From: Mycobacteroides chelonae CCUG 47445
GTDB lineage: Bacteria; Actinomycetota; Actinomycetes; Mycobacteriales; Mycobacteriaceae
Direction of reading: 5' to 3'
Assembly (NCBI RefSeq): GCF_001632805.1
Contig: NZ_CP007220.1
Location: forward strand, 4,526,001 to 4,590,000
DNA: 64,000 nt
In this document: one piece after another, positions 55,218-63,039 of the stretch
Numbering within the stretch: position 1 is the stretch's first letter
Layout of the letters: each line of letters begins with the position of its first letter
Notes under the pieces: generated by a model
What the model was told of the DNA's origin: nothing
Database searches by the model: none
Seen by the model: only the letters and a program-made list of their open reading frames with translations
Program-made: the position numbers and the translations under genes

Positions 55218-55312
55218 CGCAACCTCCGCGTAGCCGTAACTACGACAGCCGGACAACAACAAGCAGCAACGAATAGCCATCACGCTTTGCTACGGTCCCG
55301 ACCGAACGTAGA

Positions 55313-55329
55313 TGGTACGTGACGTACCA
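55313..55329. promoter_or_regulatory. Perfect 17-bp palindrome upstream of the FAAL gene
   Basis: TGGTACGT-G-ACGTACCA has 8-base perfect arms. It lies 96 bases before the FAAL start, in the 350-base gap before the next P450 gene. That gap otherwise shows no convincing gene (a 91-codon frame at 55290-55565 looks accidental). Confidence 0.6.
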
Positions 55330-55567
55330 GTGGCAAACGGTACTCGAAGTCCCAATAGGACGCCGCGTCTAAAAAGGCCTGAAAGCACATTGTTCACTGT
55401 GTGCTTTGACACCCCGGCGTAGCGATGTGACGGGTGCGACCGCGCCGGGTCGAACCTGCGCTGTTGCCCGTCGCCTCTTCGCGCGGAATGCGGCCTTTTC
55501 GGGCATTCCCTTCCCGCCCGGTCACTATTAGACTCGTGACAAATAGCATCCAGCGTCGGAGGCAAGC

Positions 55568-56908
55568 ATGCGATCCAGGGATCTGGTCAAGTACTGGTCG
55601 CGGTGGGTGACCATGCACGGCATCAGCCGCGTCGGACTACTCACCCAGGTGCGCAAAATGCCCTTGGCGGCGTTGTTCCTCAGCCCGGATCGAGCCGACA
55701 ACCATTACCGGTACATCGAACAGATCCGGTCCGTCGGCCCCATCGCTCCGGCCCGGGCCACCGGCCTCGTCTTCACCGGTCTGGCGCAGACACGCGAGAT
55801 CCTGCGGGACCACCGATTCATCACCATGGCGCCCAACAACATTCCCTCCCCGGTGCTCCCCCAGGGGCTCAGCCGTTGGATCTTCAACAGGACCGAGCCC
55901 GGTCTGCCCAACCCGGTAGAGCCGCCCGCCATGCTGGCCGTCGACCCACCCGAACACACCCGGTTCCGCAAGCTGGTGTCGAGGGCCTTCACACCACGCG
56001 CGGTGAGCAGGCTGGAGGACCGCGTCCGTGAAGTGACGCTGGAGCTGCTCGACAACCTGGAACGCAAGGAGCGAGCCGACCTGCTCGACGACTATGCCTC
56101 GCAATTACCGGTGGCGATCATCGCCGAGATGCTCGGTGTTCCACGCGAAGACGCTCCGTTCCTCCTGGAATGGGGCAATCACGGCGCGGCGCTGCTGGAC
56201 ATCGGCATGACTTGGTCTGCGTATCGCGATGCCACCCAGGCGCTCATCGAGATCGACCGCTACTTCGACGCTCACCTGGTCCGGCTGCGCCGCGAGCTTG
56301 CGCAGGACCCCACCCTCGACGGCATCCTGGCGAGCATCGTGCGTGACGGCGATCTGGACGACCGCGAACTCAAGGCCACCATGGCACTGCTGCTCGGTGC
56401 CGGATTCGAAACGACGGTCAACCTCATCGGGAATGGCATCGTGGCCCTGCTGCGTCACTCCGAACAGCTGGCCTACCTGCAGGAGAATCCGGAAGGCTGG
56501 CCGAACGCCGTCGAGGAGATCCTGCGTTACGACTCCCCCGTGCAGGTCACTGGCCGGGTGGCCACCGAAACCGTCGAATTCGACGGCCACACACTGCCTG
56601 CCGGCTCGATGGCGGTGCTACTTCTCGGCGGAGCCAACCGCGACCCCGCTGTTTTCGATGAACCCGACGTCTTCGACGTGAGCCGCGCCAACGCACGCGA
56701 ACACGTCGCATTCGGCAGTGGTGTCCATGTCTGCCTGGGCGCGAGCCTGGCACGGATGGAGGGTGTGGTGGCGCTGCAGTCGTTGTTCGAACGCTTCCCC
56801 GAGCTCGCGCTAGCAGCCGATCCCACCCCCGGCAAGCATGTCAATCTGCATGGCTTCGGAAGCCTGCCAGTGAACCTCGGCCGTGCCCGGGTGCGAGCCA
56901 GCAGTTAA
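55568..56908 (+). CDS. Cytochrome P450 (first of tandem pair)
   Basis: A 446-residue P450 with intact motifs: I-helix LGAGFETTVNL, EEILR and heme loop FGSGVHVCLGAS. GGAGG precedes the ATG. The C-terminal half is strongly similar to the next gene (LLLGGANRDPAVF and LQSLFERFPELALA shared), showing a tandem duplication. Divergent from the FAAL gene, it may hydroxylate a related fatty chain; that is inference. Confidence 0.92.
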   Translation: MRSRDLVKYWSRWVTMHGISRVGLLTQVRKMPLAALFLSPDRADNHYRYIEQIRSVGPIAPARATGLVFTGLAQTREILRDHRFITMAPNNIPSPVLPQGLSRWIFNRTEPGLPNPVEPPAMLAVDPPEHTRFRKLVSRAFTPRAVSRLEDRVREVTLELLDNLERKERADLLDDYASQLPVAIIAEMLGVPREDAPFLLEWGNHGAALLDIGMTWSAYRDATQALIEIDRYFDAHLVRLRRELAQDPTLDGILASIVRDGDLDDRELKATMALLLGAGFETTVNLIGNGIVALLRHSEQLAYLQENPEGWPNAVEEILRYDSPVQVTGRVATETVEFDGHTLPAGSMAVLLLGGANRDPAVFDEPDVFDVSRANAREHVAFGSGVHVCLGASLARMEGVVALQSLFERFPELALAADPTPGKHVNLHGFGSLPVNLGRARVRASS

Positions 56909-56966
56909 TCTCGAAGCTGCGCGATGTCCGTTCGGCATCGAGCGAGCCGACACGGGGATCGGACGG

Positions 56967-58256
56967 ATGCACGACCGGATCAAACAGCGCACCCATTGGG
57001 CGGTGACGCACGGAATGGCCCGTGCGTACCTCAAAGTGCTTGCCCGCCGCGGTGAACCCGTCGCACAGCTGGGAATCGACACCGCCCAGGCTGCGGGCAT
57101 CTACGGAATCATCGACAAGATCCGTGGCCGCGGCAGGATGTCGCAGGCAGGCGATGGCTGGATCACCGCGGACGCGCGGATCGTCCGAACGATCTTCCGC
57201 GACAACCGGTTCGTCACCTTCAAACCCGAACACCGGTCCTCCTCACCGATCATTCAGCGGTTGGCGGCCTGGAGCGACCCGCAGCTGCTCAATCCCGCCG
57301 AACCGCCATCCATTCTGATCACCGACCCACCCGACCACGGGCGGCTGCGGCGTCTCGTCGCTGCCCCGTTTACCCCGCGCGCCATCGAGGCCCTGCGCGG
57401 ACGTATCCAGGAGGTGACGAACGGTCATCTGGACGCGCTGAAACAGCGTCCGCACCCGGACCTGATCCCCGATTTCACCGCGAAGATCCCCATCGCCGTG
57501 ATCGGCGAGATGATCGCCGTGCCGCCGCAGGATTACTCGCTGCTCTACACCGCGATGAATCGTGCGATCCAGCTGATCGCGACCACCGCCCCGTCCTGGC
57601 GCCAATATCAAGACGGCACAGCGGCTTTACGGGAGATCGACGAATACCTCGAGAAGCACGTCGCCCGTCTACGCCGCGAAGGCACCGAAAGTGAGCTGGC
57701 CACAGGACTTCTCAACAGCGACCTGAGCCATTTCGAGCTCAAGATGTTCTTCGCGGTGTTCCTGGGCGCGGGATTCGTCACCACCACGCATCTGATGGGC
57801 AAGGCGATCCTCGTGCTGCTGCGCCACCCCGACCAGCTGGCGGCGCTACGTGCCGACCCGACCCTGTGGCCCAACGCCGTCGAAGAACTCATGCGCTACG
57901 ACACCTCGAACCAGTGGTCGGCCCGCGTCGCCACCGAGACGGTCGAGATCGAGGGACACACCATCGAGGCAGGCCAGTCGGCGCTGCTACTTCTCGGCGG
58001 AGCTAATCGCGACCCTGCCGTGTTCGAGAACCCGGACGTCTTCGACATCACCCGGCCCAACGCGCGCGAAAACATCACGCTGGGCACCGGGATTCACGTG
58101 TGCCTGGGCCAGGTGCTGGCACGGGTCGAGCTGCATATCGCGCTGCAATCGCTCTTCGAACGCTTTCCAGAGCTCGCGCTGGCCGGTGAGCCGGAGTACT
58201 TCGACGGTATGGGTATTCACGGACTGCGCCGTCTACCCGTGACGCTGGGACGTTAG
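56967..58256 (+). CDS. Cytochrome P450-like protein with altered active-site motifs
   Basis: A 429-residue P450, tandem paralogue of the preceding gene. EELMR (ExxR) and the heme Cys in LGTGIHVCLGQ are present. However, the I-helix acid is lost: GAGFVTTTHL has Val271 where the paralogue has Glu, and the Phe opening the heme loop is Leu. Loss of the acid usually impairs O2 activation, so a non-monooxygenase or peroxide-driven role is possible. ATG at 56967 aligns with the paralogue's start; GGGGA lies upstream. Its stop overlaps that of convergent lpqI. Confidence 0.88.
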   Translation: MHDRIKQRTHWAVTHGMARAYLKVLARRGEPVAQLGIDTAQAAGIYGIIDKIRGRGRMSQAGDGWITADARIVRTIFRDNRFVTFKPEHRSSSPIIQRLAAWSDPQLLNPAEPPSILITDPPDHGRLRRLVAAPFTPRAIEALRGRIQEVTNGHLDALKQRPHPDLIPDFTAKIPIAVIGEMIAVPPQDYSLLYTAMNRAIQLIATTAPSWRQYQDGTAALREIDEYLEKHVARLRREGTESELATGLLNSDLSHFELKMFFAVFLGAGFVTTTHLMGKAILVLLRHPDQLAALRADPTLWPNAVEELMRYDTSNQWSARVATETVEIEGHTIEAGQSALLLLGGANRDPAVFENPDVFDITRPNARENITLGTGIHVCLGQVLARVELHIALQSLFERFPELALAGEPEYFDGMGIHGLRRLPVTLGR

Positions 58257-59386
58257 CCGCAAGCGGGGACGCCCTTGAAGGCCAGCACCCGACGCACCGA
58301 GGCGTTGATCGCGTCACCGTTCAGTTCGCCTGCGTTGTACGCCGATTCGAGGCGGTCCAGGACTGAGCCAACCTTCTCGGTGCTCACCCACAGCGCCCAG
58401 TCGACTCCGGCCTTGATCGACTTGAGCACCGCCTCCTCGATCGGGAAACGGTCGGTGATCGCGGCCATCGATGACAGGTCATCGGTGAAGATCACTCCGT
58501 CATAGGCGGGTGCCCCGTAGCCGGTTCCCTTGCGCAACAAGTCGACTGCGGCGGGGCTCAGGCTGGATGGGTCGTCGCCAGTCAGTCCGGGGACCTGCAT
58601 GTGGCCGATCATCACGGCGGCACCGCTGGTTACCAGCGAGCGATACGGCACCAAATCGTTGTCCTTCAGCTGCTCCAGCGGTGGGGTTACCACGCCATTG
58701 GTGTGCGAGTCACCCGATGCGTGGCCATGGCCCGGGAAGTGCTTCACCACCGCACGCACGCCACTGGCCTGATATCCCCGCACCGCTGCCTCGGCATATT
58801 CGGCGACCTTCTGCGGGTCGCCGCTGTACGAGCGATCGCCGATGGCGCCGTCCGGATCGCCGTCGGTCACGTCTGCATCGGGCGCGAAGTCGATGGTGAT
58901 ACCGAGGTCCTTCATCTTCTGACCGCGCTCCTGGCTGAGGGCCTGCACCTGCTCTGGCGTCTGCGTGGCGGCCAGTTCCCGCGCGGACGGGGACGGACCG
59001 ATGAGGTCTTTGAGGCGAGACACCCGCCCGCCCTCCTCATCGACGCTCACCGCCGCCGGGATCGGTCCGGCGGTGACGACGTCGTGCAGGGAGCCGTCGG
59101 TCAGCATCTCCTTCTTGGTCCAGCTGCCGACGAAGATGCCGCCGACGTGGTGGTCGCGCACCAGCGCACGGGCATCGTCGGCGTCCTTGACGCCCACCAT
59201 GAGCAGCTGCGCCAACCTGTCACGGGTGCTCAGGCAGGCCAGGTCAGCGGCGGGCGCTGCGGTGACTGGGGCCTTCCCCGAGGACGACGGCGAGGGTTCC
59301 TTGGACGGCTCCGAGGTGTTGCCGCCGCAGGCGGACAGCGCCACCACAACGAGACCGGTCAGTACTGTCCCTGCACGCATTCTCAT
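58253..59386 (-). CDS. lpqI: Lipoprotein beta-N-acetylglucosaminidase LpqI (GH3)
   Basis: A 377-residue exported glycoside hydrolase family 3 enzyme, NagZ-like. The lipobox LSAC near residue 20 predicts a lipid-anchored protein after a Ser/Pro-rich linker. Catalytic features are KHFPGHGHASGDSH (Asp/His pair) and the nucleophile region VIFTDDLSSMAA. It removes N-acetylglucosamine from muropeptides for cell-wall recycling, as reported for mycobacterial LpqI (Rv0237). Confidence 0.94.
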   Translation of the reverse strand: MRMRAGTVLTGLVVVALSACGGNTSEPSKEPSPSSSGKAPVTAAPAADLACLSTRDRLAQLLMVGVKDADDARALVRDHHVGGIFVGSWTKKEMLTDGSLHDVVTAGPIPAAVSVDEEGGRVSRLKDLIGPSPSARELAATQTPEQVQALSQERGQKMKDLGITIDFAPDADVTDGDPDGAIGDRSYSGDPQKVAEYAEAAVRGYQASGVRAVVKHFPGHGHASGDSHTNGVVTPPLEQLKDNDLVPYRSLVTSGAAVMIGHMQVPGLTGDDPSSLSPAAVDLLRKGTGYGAPAYDGVIFTDDLSSMAAITDRFPIEEAVLKSIKAGVDWALWVSTEKVGSVLDRLESAYNAGELNGDAINASVRRVLAFKGVPACG

Positions 59387-59398
59387 GAGGCCATCGTG

Positions 59399-60625
59399 TC
59401 ATGCGCCGGTGTCCAGCCGGGCCAGCCGGTCGCCGAGGTACCCGCGGAACACCTCATTGTCCGTGGATACCAATGCTTTTCGGTAGGCCGCAGCGGCTTC
59501 CTGATTCCGGCCGAGCCGGGCGAGCAGATCGGCCCGCGCGGCATGCAGTGGGTAGTAACCGTCCAGGTCCTCCCGTAACGGGTCGATGGCATCCAGCCCG
59601 GCCCGAGGGCCGTCGCACTCACCAATGGCCACCGCGCGATTAAGAGCGACCACGCTGGTGGGGGTGAACACCGTCAGCTGGTCATACAGCGCAACAATCT
59701 GCCCCCAGTCGGTATGCGCCGCCGAGCGCGCATCGTCATGGACGGCATTGATCGCGGCCTGAATCTGATATGGCCCGGGAGCGTTACGTCTGAGGCAACG
59801 TCGCACCAGCTGATGCCCTTCGTCGATCATCCCGCGATTCCACCGAGCGCGGTCCTGATCAGCGAGCAATACCAGCGCCCCGCCGGCATCCGTACGGGCA
59901 GGACGGCGCGCCTCGGTAAGCAACACCAAGGCCAGCAGTCCCAGCACCTCGGGCTCATCGGGCATGAGATCTGCCAGCACCCGCGCCAGTCTGATCGCCT
60001 CGGCGGAGAGGTCCGTGCGGGTGAGCGTGGCGCCCGAAGAAGCCGCATAACCCTCGTTGTAGACGAGATAGAGCGCAGCCAGCACCGACGACAGCCGATC
60101 CGGTAGATCGTGGTCCCCCGGCACCCGGTACGGGATACCCGCCGACGCGATCTTCTTCTTGGCACGCGTGATGCGCGCGGCCATGGTCGATTCGGACACC
60201 AGATACGCGTGGGCGATTTCGGGAGTGGTGAGTCCGCCGAGCAGCCGCAGGGTAAGCGCGACCTGCGCCTCCGGGGACAGCGCCGGATGACAGCACGTGA
60301 AGATGAGCCGCAGGCGATCATCCTGCACCGGACCCACCTCCTGCGGTTCCGGCTGCTCCTCCTCGAGAACGCTTGCCTCTCTGGATAACTCGTCGCGCCG
60401 CTGGTCGCGCCGTAATTTGTCGACGCCGCGGTTCCGGGCCGTGGTGGTGATCCACGCACCCGGATTGGGAGGAATACCGTCCCGTGGCCATTTCGCGATG
60501 GCCACCTCGAACGCTTCCTGTACGGCGTCCTCGGCGATATCGATGCTGCCGAAGTAGCGGATCAGGGTTGCCACGGTGCGGCCGTACTCCTCGCGGAAGA
60601 TGCGGCCGATCTCGTCGTGCGCCAC
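59399..60625 (-). CDS. ECF sigma factor with long C-terminal domain (ECF42-like)
   Basis: A 408-residue sigma factor. Sigma2 region is TLIRYFGSIDIAEDAVQEAFEVA; sigma4 (QVALTLRLLGGLTTPEIAHAYLV) follows near residue 125. A C-terminal helical extension of about 200 residues (TPR-like, including TSVVALNRAVAIGE) is typical of ECF42. ECF42 proteins lack an anti-sigma factor and are linked to YCII/DGPF genes. None lies next to it, but its own promoter matches that of the YCII pair about 7 kb away. GTG at 60625 is the start. Confidence 0.9.
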   Translation of the reverse strand: MAHDEIGRIFREEYGRTVATLIRYFGSIDIAEDAVQEAFEVAIAKWPRDGIPPNPGAWITTTARNRGVDKLRRDQRRDELSREASVLEEEQPEPQEVGPVQDDRLRLIFTCCHPALSPEAQVALTLRLLGGLTTPEIAHAYLVSESTMAARITRAKKKIASAGIPYRVPGDHDLPDRLSSVLAALYLVYNEGYAASSGATLTRTDLSAEAIRLARVLADLMPDEPEVLGLLALVLLTEARRPARTDAGGALVLLADQDRARWNRGMIDEGHQLVRRCLRRNAPGPYQIQAAINAVHDDARSAAHTDWGQIVALYDQLTVFTPTSVVALNRAVAIGECDGPRAGLDAIDPLREDLDGYYPLHAARADLLARLGRNQEAAAAYRKALVSTDNEVFRGYLGDRLARLDTGA

Positions 60626-60666
60626 GGGTCAATGGTGCCTCTCCGGTGTCGTGGGTCCTACAGACA

Positions 60667-60694
60667 CCACGAACGGACCCCGCGGAAATCGACA
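60667..60694 (-). promoter_or_regulatory. Predicted autoregulated ECF42 promoter
   Basis: Minus strand TGTCGATTTC and CGTGG, 17 bases between TGTCGA and CGTGG, about 45 bases before the sigma gene start. Nearly the same element precedes the YCII pair. Confidence 0.65.
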
Positions 60695-60729
60695 GCGCGC
60701 GCCCGTACAGTCGATTTGTGAGAGGCAGT

Positions 60730-61314
60730 ATGCGGCTATACGCGACGTATGCGAGCGTCGCTGGTTCACTCGTGCTCGCGGCATGCACGGATCAGGTTGC
60801 AGGCACACCAACCTCAGCAGCCACCGCCACGTATTCCTGCCAGGCACGATCCGTAACAGGACGGGCCTACACCCAATTCCGCCCAAATGGTCAGCCGTTA
60901 TCCGTCTCTATCCCCGAACTCCCAGGCTGGCGGTCAGCTCCGACTGCATTGAGGGAAAACCAACTCGCCCTTACGAAAACGATCGGGACAACCCAGAGTT
61001 ATGTTGCGCTGTCAATTCTGCGGCCGGAGCCGGATCGCGACAAAGCTTCCGCGCAACTGAGCAAGTTGACTATGTTCGACCCGTCAGTGTCGATCGTTCA
61101 AGAAGAAACGGTGAATGTTTGTAGCTTAGAAGCATCACGACTCGCCGGCACTGCCGAAAATCGAGGCCTGCGGTTCGACTATCTGAACCTCACGTACCCG
61201 GCCAACGGGGTCTTCTATCCAATCCAACTCCGCAATCAGATGGGCGCAGACGATGTTCCTCTATTCGGGACCGATGTCGAGGTGATTTTCCGAAACCTGC
61301 AGATCGGACCGTAG
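60730..61314 (+). CDS. Secreted lipoprotein (paralogue 1)
   Basis: A 194-residue lipoprotein: signal peptide with lipobox LAAC at about residues 18-21. The mature domain has two cysteines (YSCQA and VCSLEA) and an IPELPGWRSA segment typical of the LpqN/DUF1942-like mycobacterial lipoprotein folds, though I cannot place it firmly. It is followed after 9 bases by a clear paralogue. Start ATG at 60730 is preferred (AGAGG upstream). Confidence 0.82.
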   Translation: MRLYATYASVAGSLVLAACTDQVAGTPTSAATATYSCQARSVTGRAYTQFRPNGQPLSVSIPELPGWRSAPTALRENQLALTKTIGTTQSYVALSILRPEPDRDKASAQLSKLTMFDPSVSIVQEETVNVCSLEASRLAGTAENRGLRFDYLNLTYPANGVFYPIQLRNQMGADDVPLFGTDVEVIFRNLQIGP

Positions 61315-61323
61315 AGTCGGCGC

Positions 61324-61920
61324 ATGCACAACGACGTCCGTCGGAACATCCTCCGTGCCATGACTTCTGGTGCGCTCATACTCGCCGGGTGTTCGCAGCC
61401 AGAGTCCGGCACACCCACCGCGGAACATCCGACGTCCTATTCATGCCAAGCACAGGCGGTGACGGGCGAGACCTATACGCGGACAAGTACGCCCAAGGCG
61501 CCGTTCACCGTTTCCATCCCCAAGCTGCCCGGTTGGGAACCGGCCGCGACAGCACGCACAGATAACAAGCTTGCGGTGGTTAAAACGATCGGAATCAGCA
61601 GGAGCCTCACCATGCTGATGTCCCTGGACCCTGCCTCTAGCTACGAGCAGGCACAGGAGCAGCTGAATAGCTTTACCAATATCGTCGGGCCGGTAAAGAT
61701 CACTCACGATGAGACCCTCGAGATCTGCGGCACAAAGGCCACCCGGCTGATCGGCACCGTTGAAGAACGAGGTCAACAGTATGACTACCTCAACGTGACC
61801 TATCACTTCGGCGATAACTATTACCCCGTACAGCTGCGCAATCAGATGAAGCTTAGCGATGTACCTTTATTCAGCGCCGACATTGACGTCATGTTCCAGG
61901 GTTTCCAGATCAGCCCATAG
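61324..61920 (+). CDS. Secreted lipoprotein (paralogue 2)
   Basis: A 198-residue lipoprotein, lipobox LAGC, with the same layout as the preceding gene: YSCQAQAVTG, SIPKLPGW, an ICGTKATRLIGT Cys, YDYLNVTY, and PVQLRNQM...DVPLF near the end. The two are tandem duplicates. Function is unknown; the small mature domain may bind a lipid or protein partner at the cell envelope. Confidence 0.82.
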   Translation: MHNDVRRNILRAMTSGALILAGCSQPESGTPTAEHPTSYSCQAQAVTGETYTRTSTPKAPFTVSIPKLPGWEPAATARTDNKLAVVKTIGISRSLTMLMSLDPASSYEQAQEQLNSFTNIVGPVKITHDETLEICGTKATRLIGTVEERGQQYDYLNVTYHFGDNYYPVQLRNQMKLSDVPLFSADIDVMFQGFQISP

Positions 61921-61932
61921 ATGACTTGTGCG

Positions 61933-62382
61933 CTAGCCGTCCCCACGAACATCCGGGGCCCACAACAACAGTTCGGCGCGCGCCGCATTCGCAGCTTGCA
62001 CGTCAATCGTCGCACCCTCCGAATCGATTCGATAAGGCACAAGCATGTCGATAGCGATTCCCTCGGAATGCTCAAGTTTGATCTTGATGGCATCTCCTGC
62101 CACAGGAACCGAGGCAGTCACGTCTAGCACAGCCGCCCGCGCTCGCAGCTGCTGCCTGTCGCTGGGCAGTTCCAGGCCATCAATGATCCCCGTCTCATCC
62201 TGCGGCATTGCAGCTATCGCCGACCGTCGTACCGATACATCACCAGCCAGTCCAATGACCATCATGAACGGTGCGAAGTCATCGGCATGCGCAAGCTCTA
62301 CCGCGACGAACTTGATAGCATCGCCAAACAGCTTGTCCACATCGTCTTGTGCTTGCGGCGATGCTGTCGATCTCCATTCCAT
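61933..62382 (-). CDS. Hypothetical protein next to WXG100 genes
   Basis: A 149-residue protein of unknown family, with no signal peptide or membrane segment. The centre is beta-rich (AAVLDVTASVPVAGDAIKIKLEH). ATG at 62382 follows AAAGG. It is divergent from the WXG100 genes (45 bases between starts). Its place suggests a role with the secretion-linked genes, for example a chaperone or immunity protein, but nothing in the sequence proves it. Confidence 0.68.
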   Translation of the reverse strand: MEWRSTASPQAQDDVDKLFGDAIKFVAVELAHADDFAPFMMVIGLAGDVSVRRSAIAAMPQDETGIIDGLELPSDRQQLRARAAVLDVTASVPVAGDAIKIKLEHSEGIAIDMLVPYRIDSEGATIDVQAANAARAELLLWAPDVRGDG

Positions 62383-62427
62383 TGGACATCCTTTGAGCTG
62401 TTGGCGGGTTGGGCAGGGAGGGGATTC

Positions 62428-62733
62428 ATGGCAGACCAACGACTGCGTGTGTCGACAACCGCGCTCGAACAAGGGTCACGCGAGCTGCGCCAGCATCATC
62501 GCACGATCGAGACGGCTGTTGCCGAAATCCATCGGCGGGCTCAAACACTTCAGGGCGTATGGACTGGCTCGGCTGCAAACGATGCGGCAACGGCATGGGA
62601 CGATCTTCGCAAGACATTCACATCCCACCTGGACAAGCTGTCGGAGCATGCTGAGTTGTTGTTGAAAACCGCGAAGCTGCACTCTGATCAGGAACAGCTG
62701 ACCACGCAGGCCATCGCCTCAACGGATAGCTAG
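62428..62733 (+). CDS. WXG100-type small protein (Esx-like), first of pair
   Basis: A 101-residue helical protein with the WXG turn W45-T-G47 between two predicted helices, the hallmark of type VII secretion (ESX) substrates and partners. A strong GGGAGGGGA precedes the ATG. No YxxxD/E signal is visible at the C-terminus, so the signal may be on its partner. It starts a three-gene run with a second small helical protein and a large protein. Confidence 0.83.
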   Translation: MADQRLRVSTTALEQGSRELRQHHRTIETAVAEIHRRAQTLQGVWTGSAANDAATAWDDLRKTFTSHLDKLSEHAELLLKTAKLHSDQEQLTTQAIASTDS

Positions 62734-62743
62734 CGAGGTTGAT

Positions 62744-63037
62744 ATGGCTGAACGTTCGTATGACTTAGACGCGATGCAAGAACACATCGATTTCCTGACC
62801 AAGCAAATAGAATCGCTCACCGATCAGGCGAAAAATGTCGAGCGTACGGCGGAGGGCGTCCTGTCTCAGTACGAGGGACAAGGCGCAGAAAAGTTCATGG
62901 AAGCAAGCGCTGAGTGGCGAACCAAATTCGCACAGCATCTTGAATCACTTGGGGCACTGCGCGACAGAATCAAGATCACGCACGGCAACTACCTCGATGC
63001 GAGGACGAAGAACCGCGAAATGTTCCCGGGGGCGTAA
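62744..63037 (+). CDS. WXG100-like small protein, degenerate motif (YEG)
   Basis: A 97-residue two-helix protein with Y43-E-G45 in the turn, a divergent WXG. It is strongly alpha-helical and charged. It lies 10 bases after the first WXG100 gene and 2 bases before the large ORF. It is likely a dimer partner, or targeting factor, for the large protein. Confidence 0.8.
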   Translation: MAERSYDLDAMQEHIDFLTKQIESLTDQAKNVERTAEGVLSQYEGQGAEKFMEASAEWRTKFAQHLESLGALRDRIKITHGNYLDARTKNREMFPGA

Positions 63038-63039
63038 CC

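Noticed and set aside
55290..55565. 91-codon minus-strand frame in the FAAL-P450 gap
   Set aside because: No ribosome site, no family features, Arg/Ser-rich; the gap is better read as two divergent promoters.
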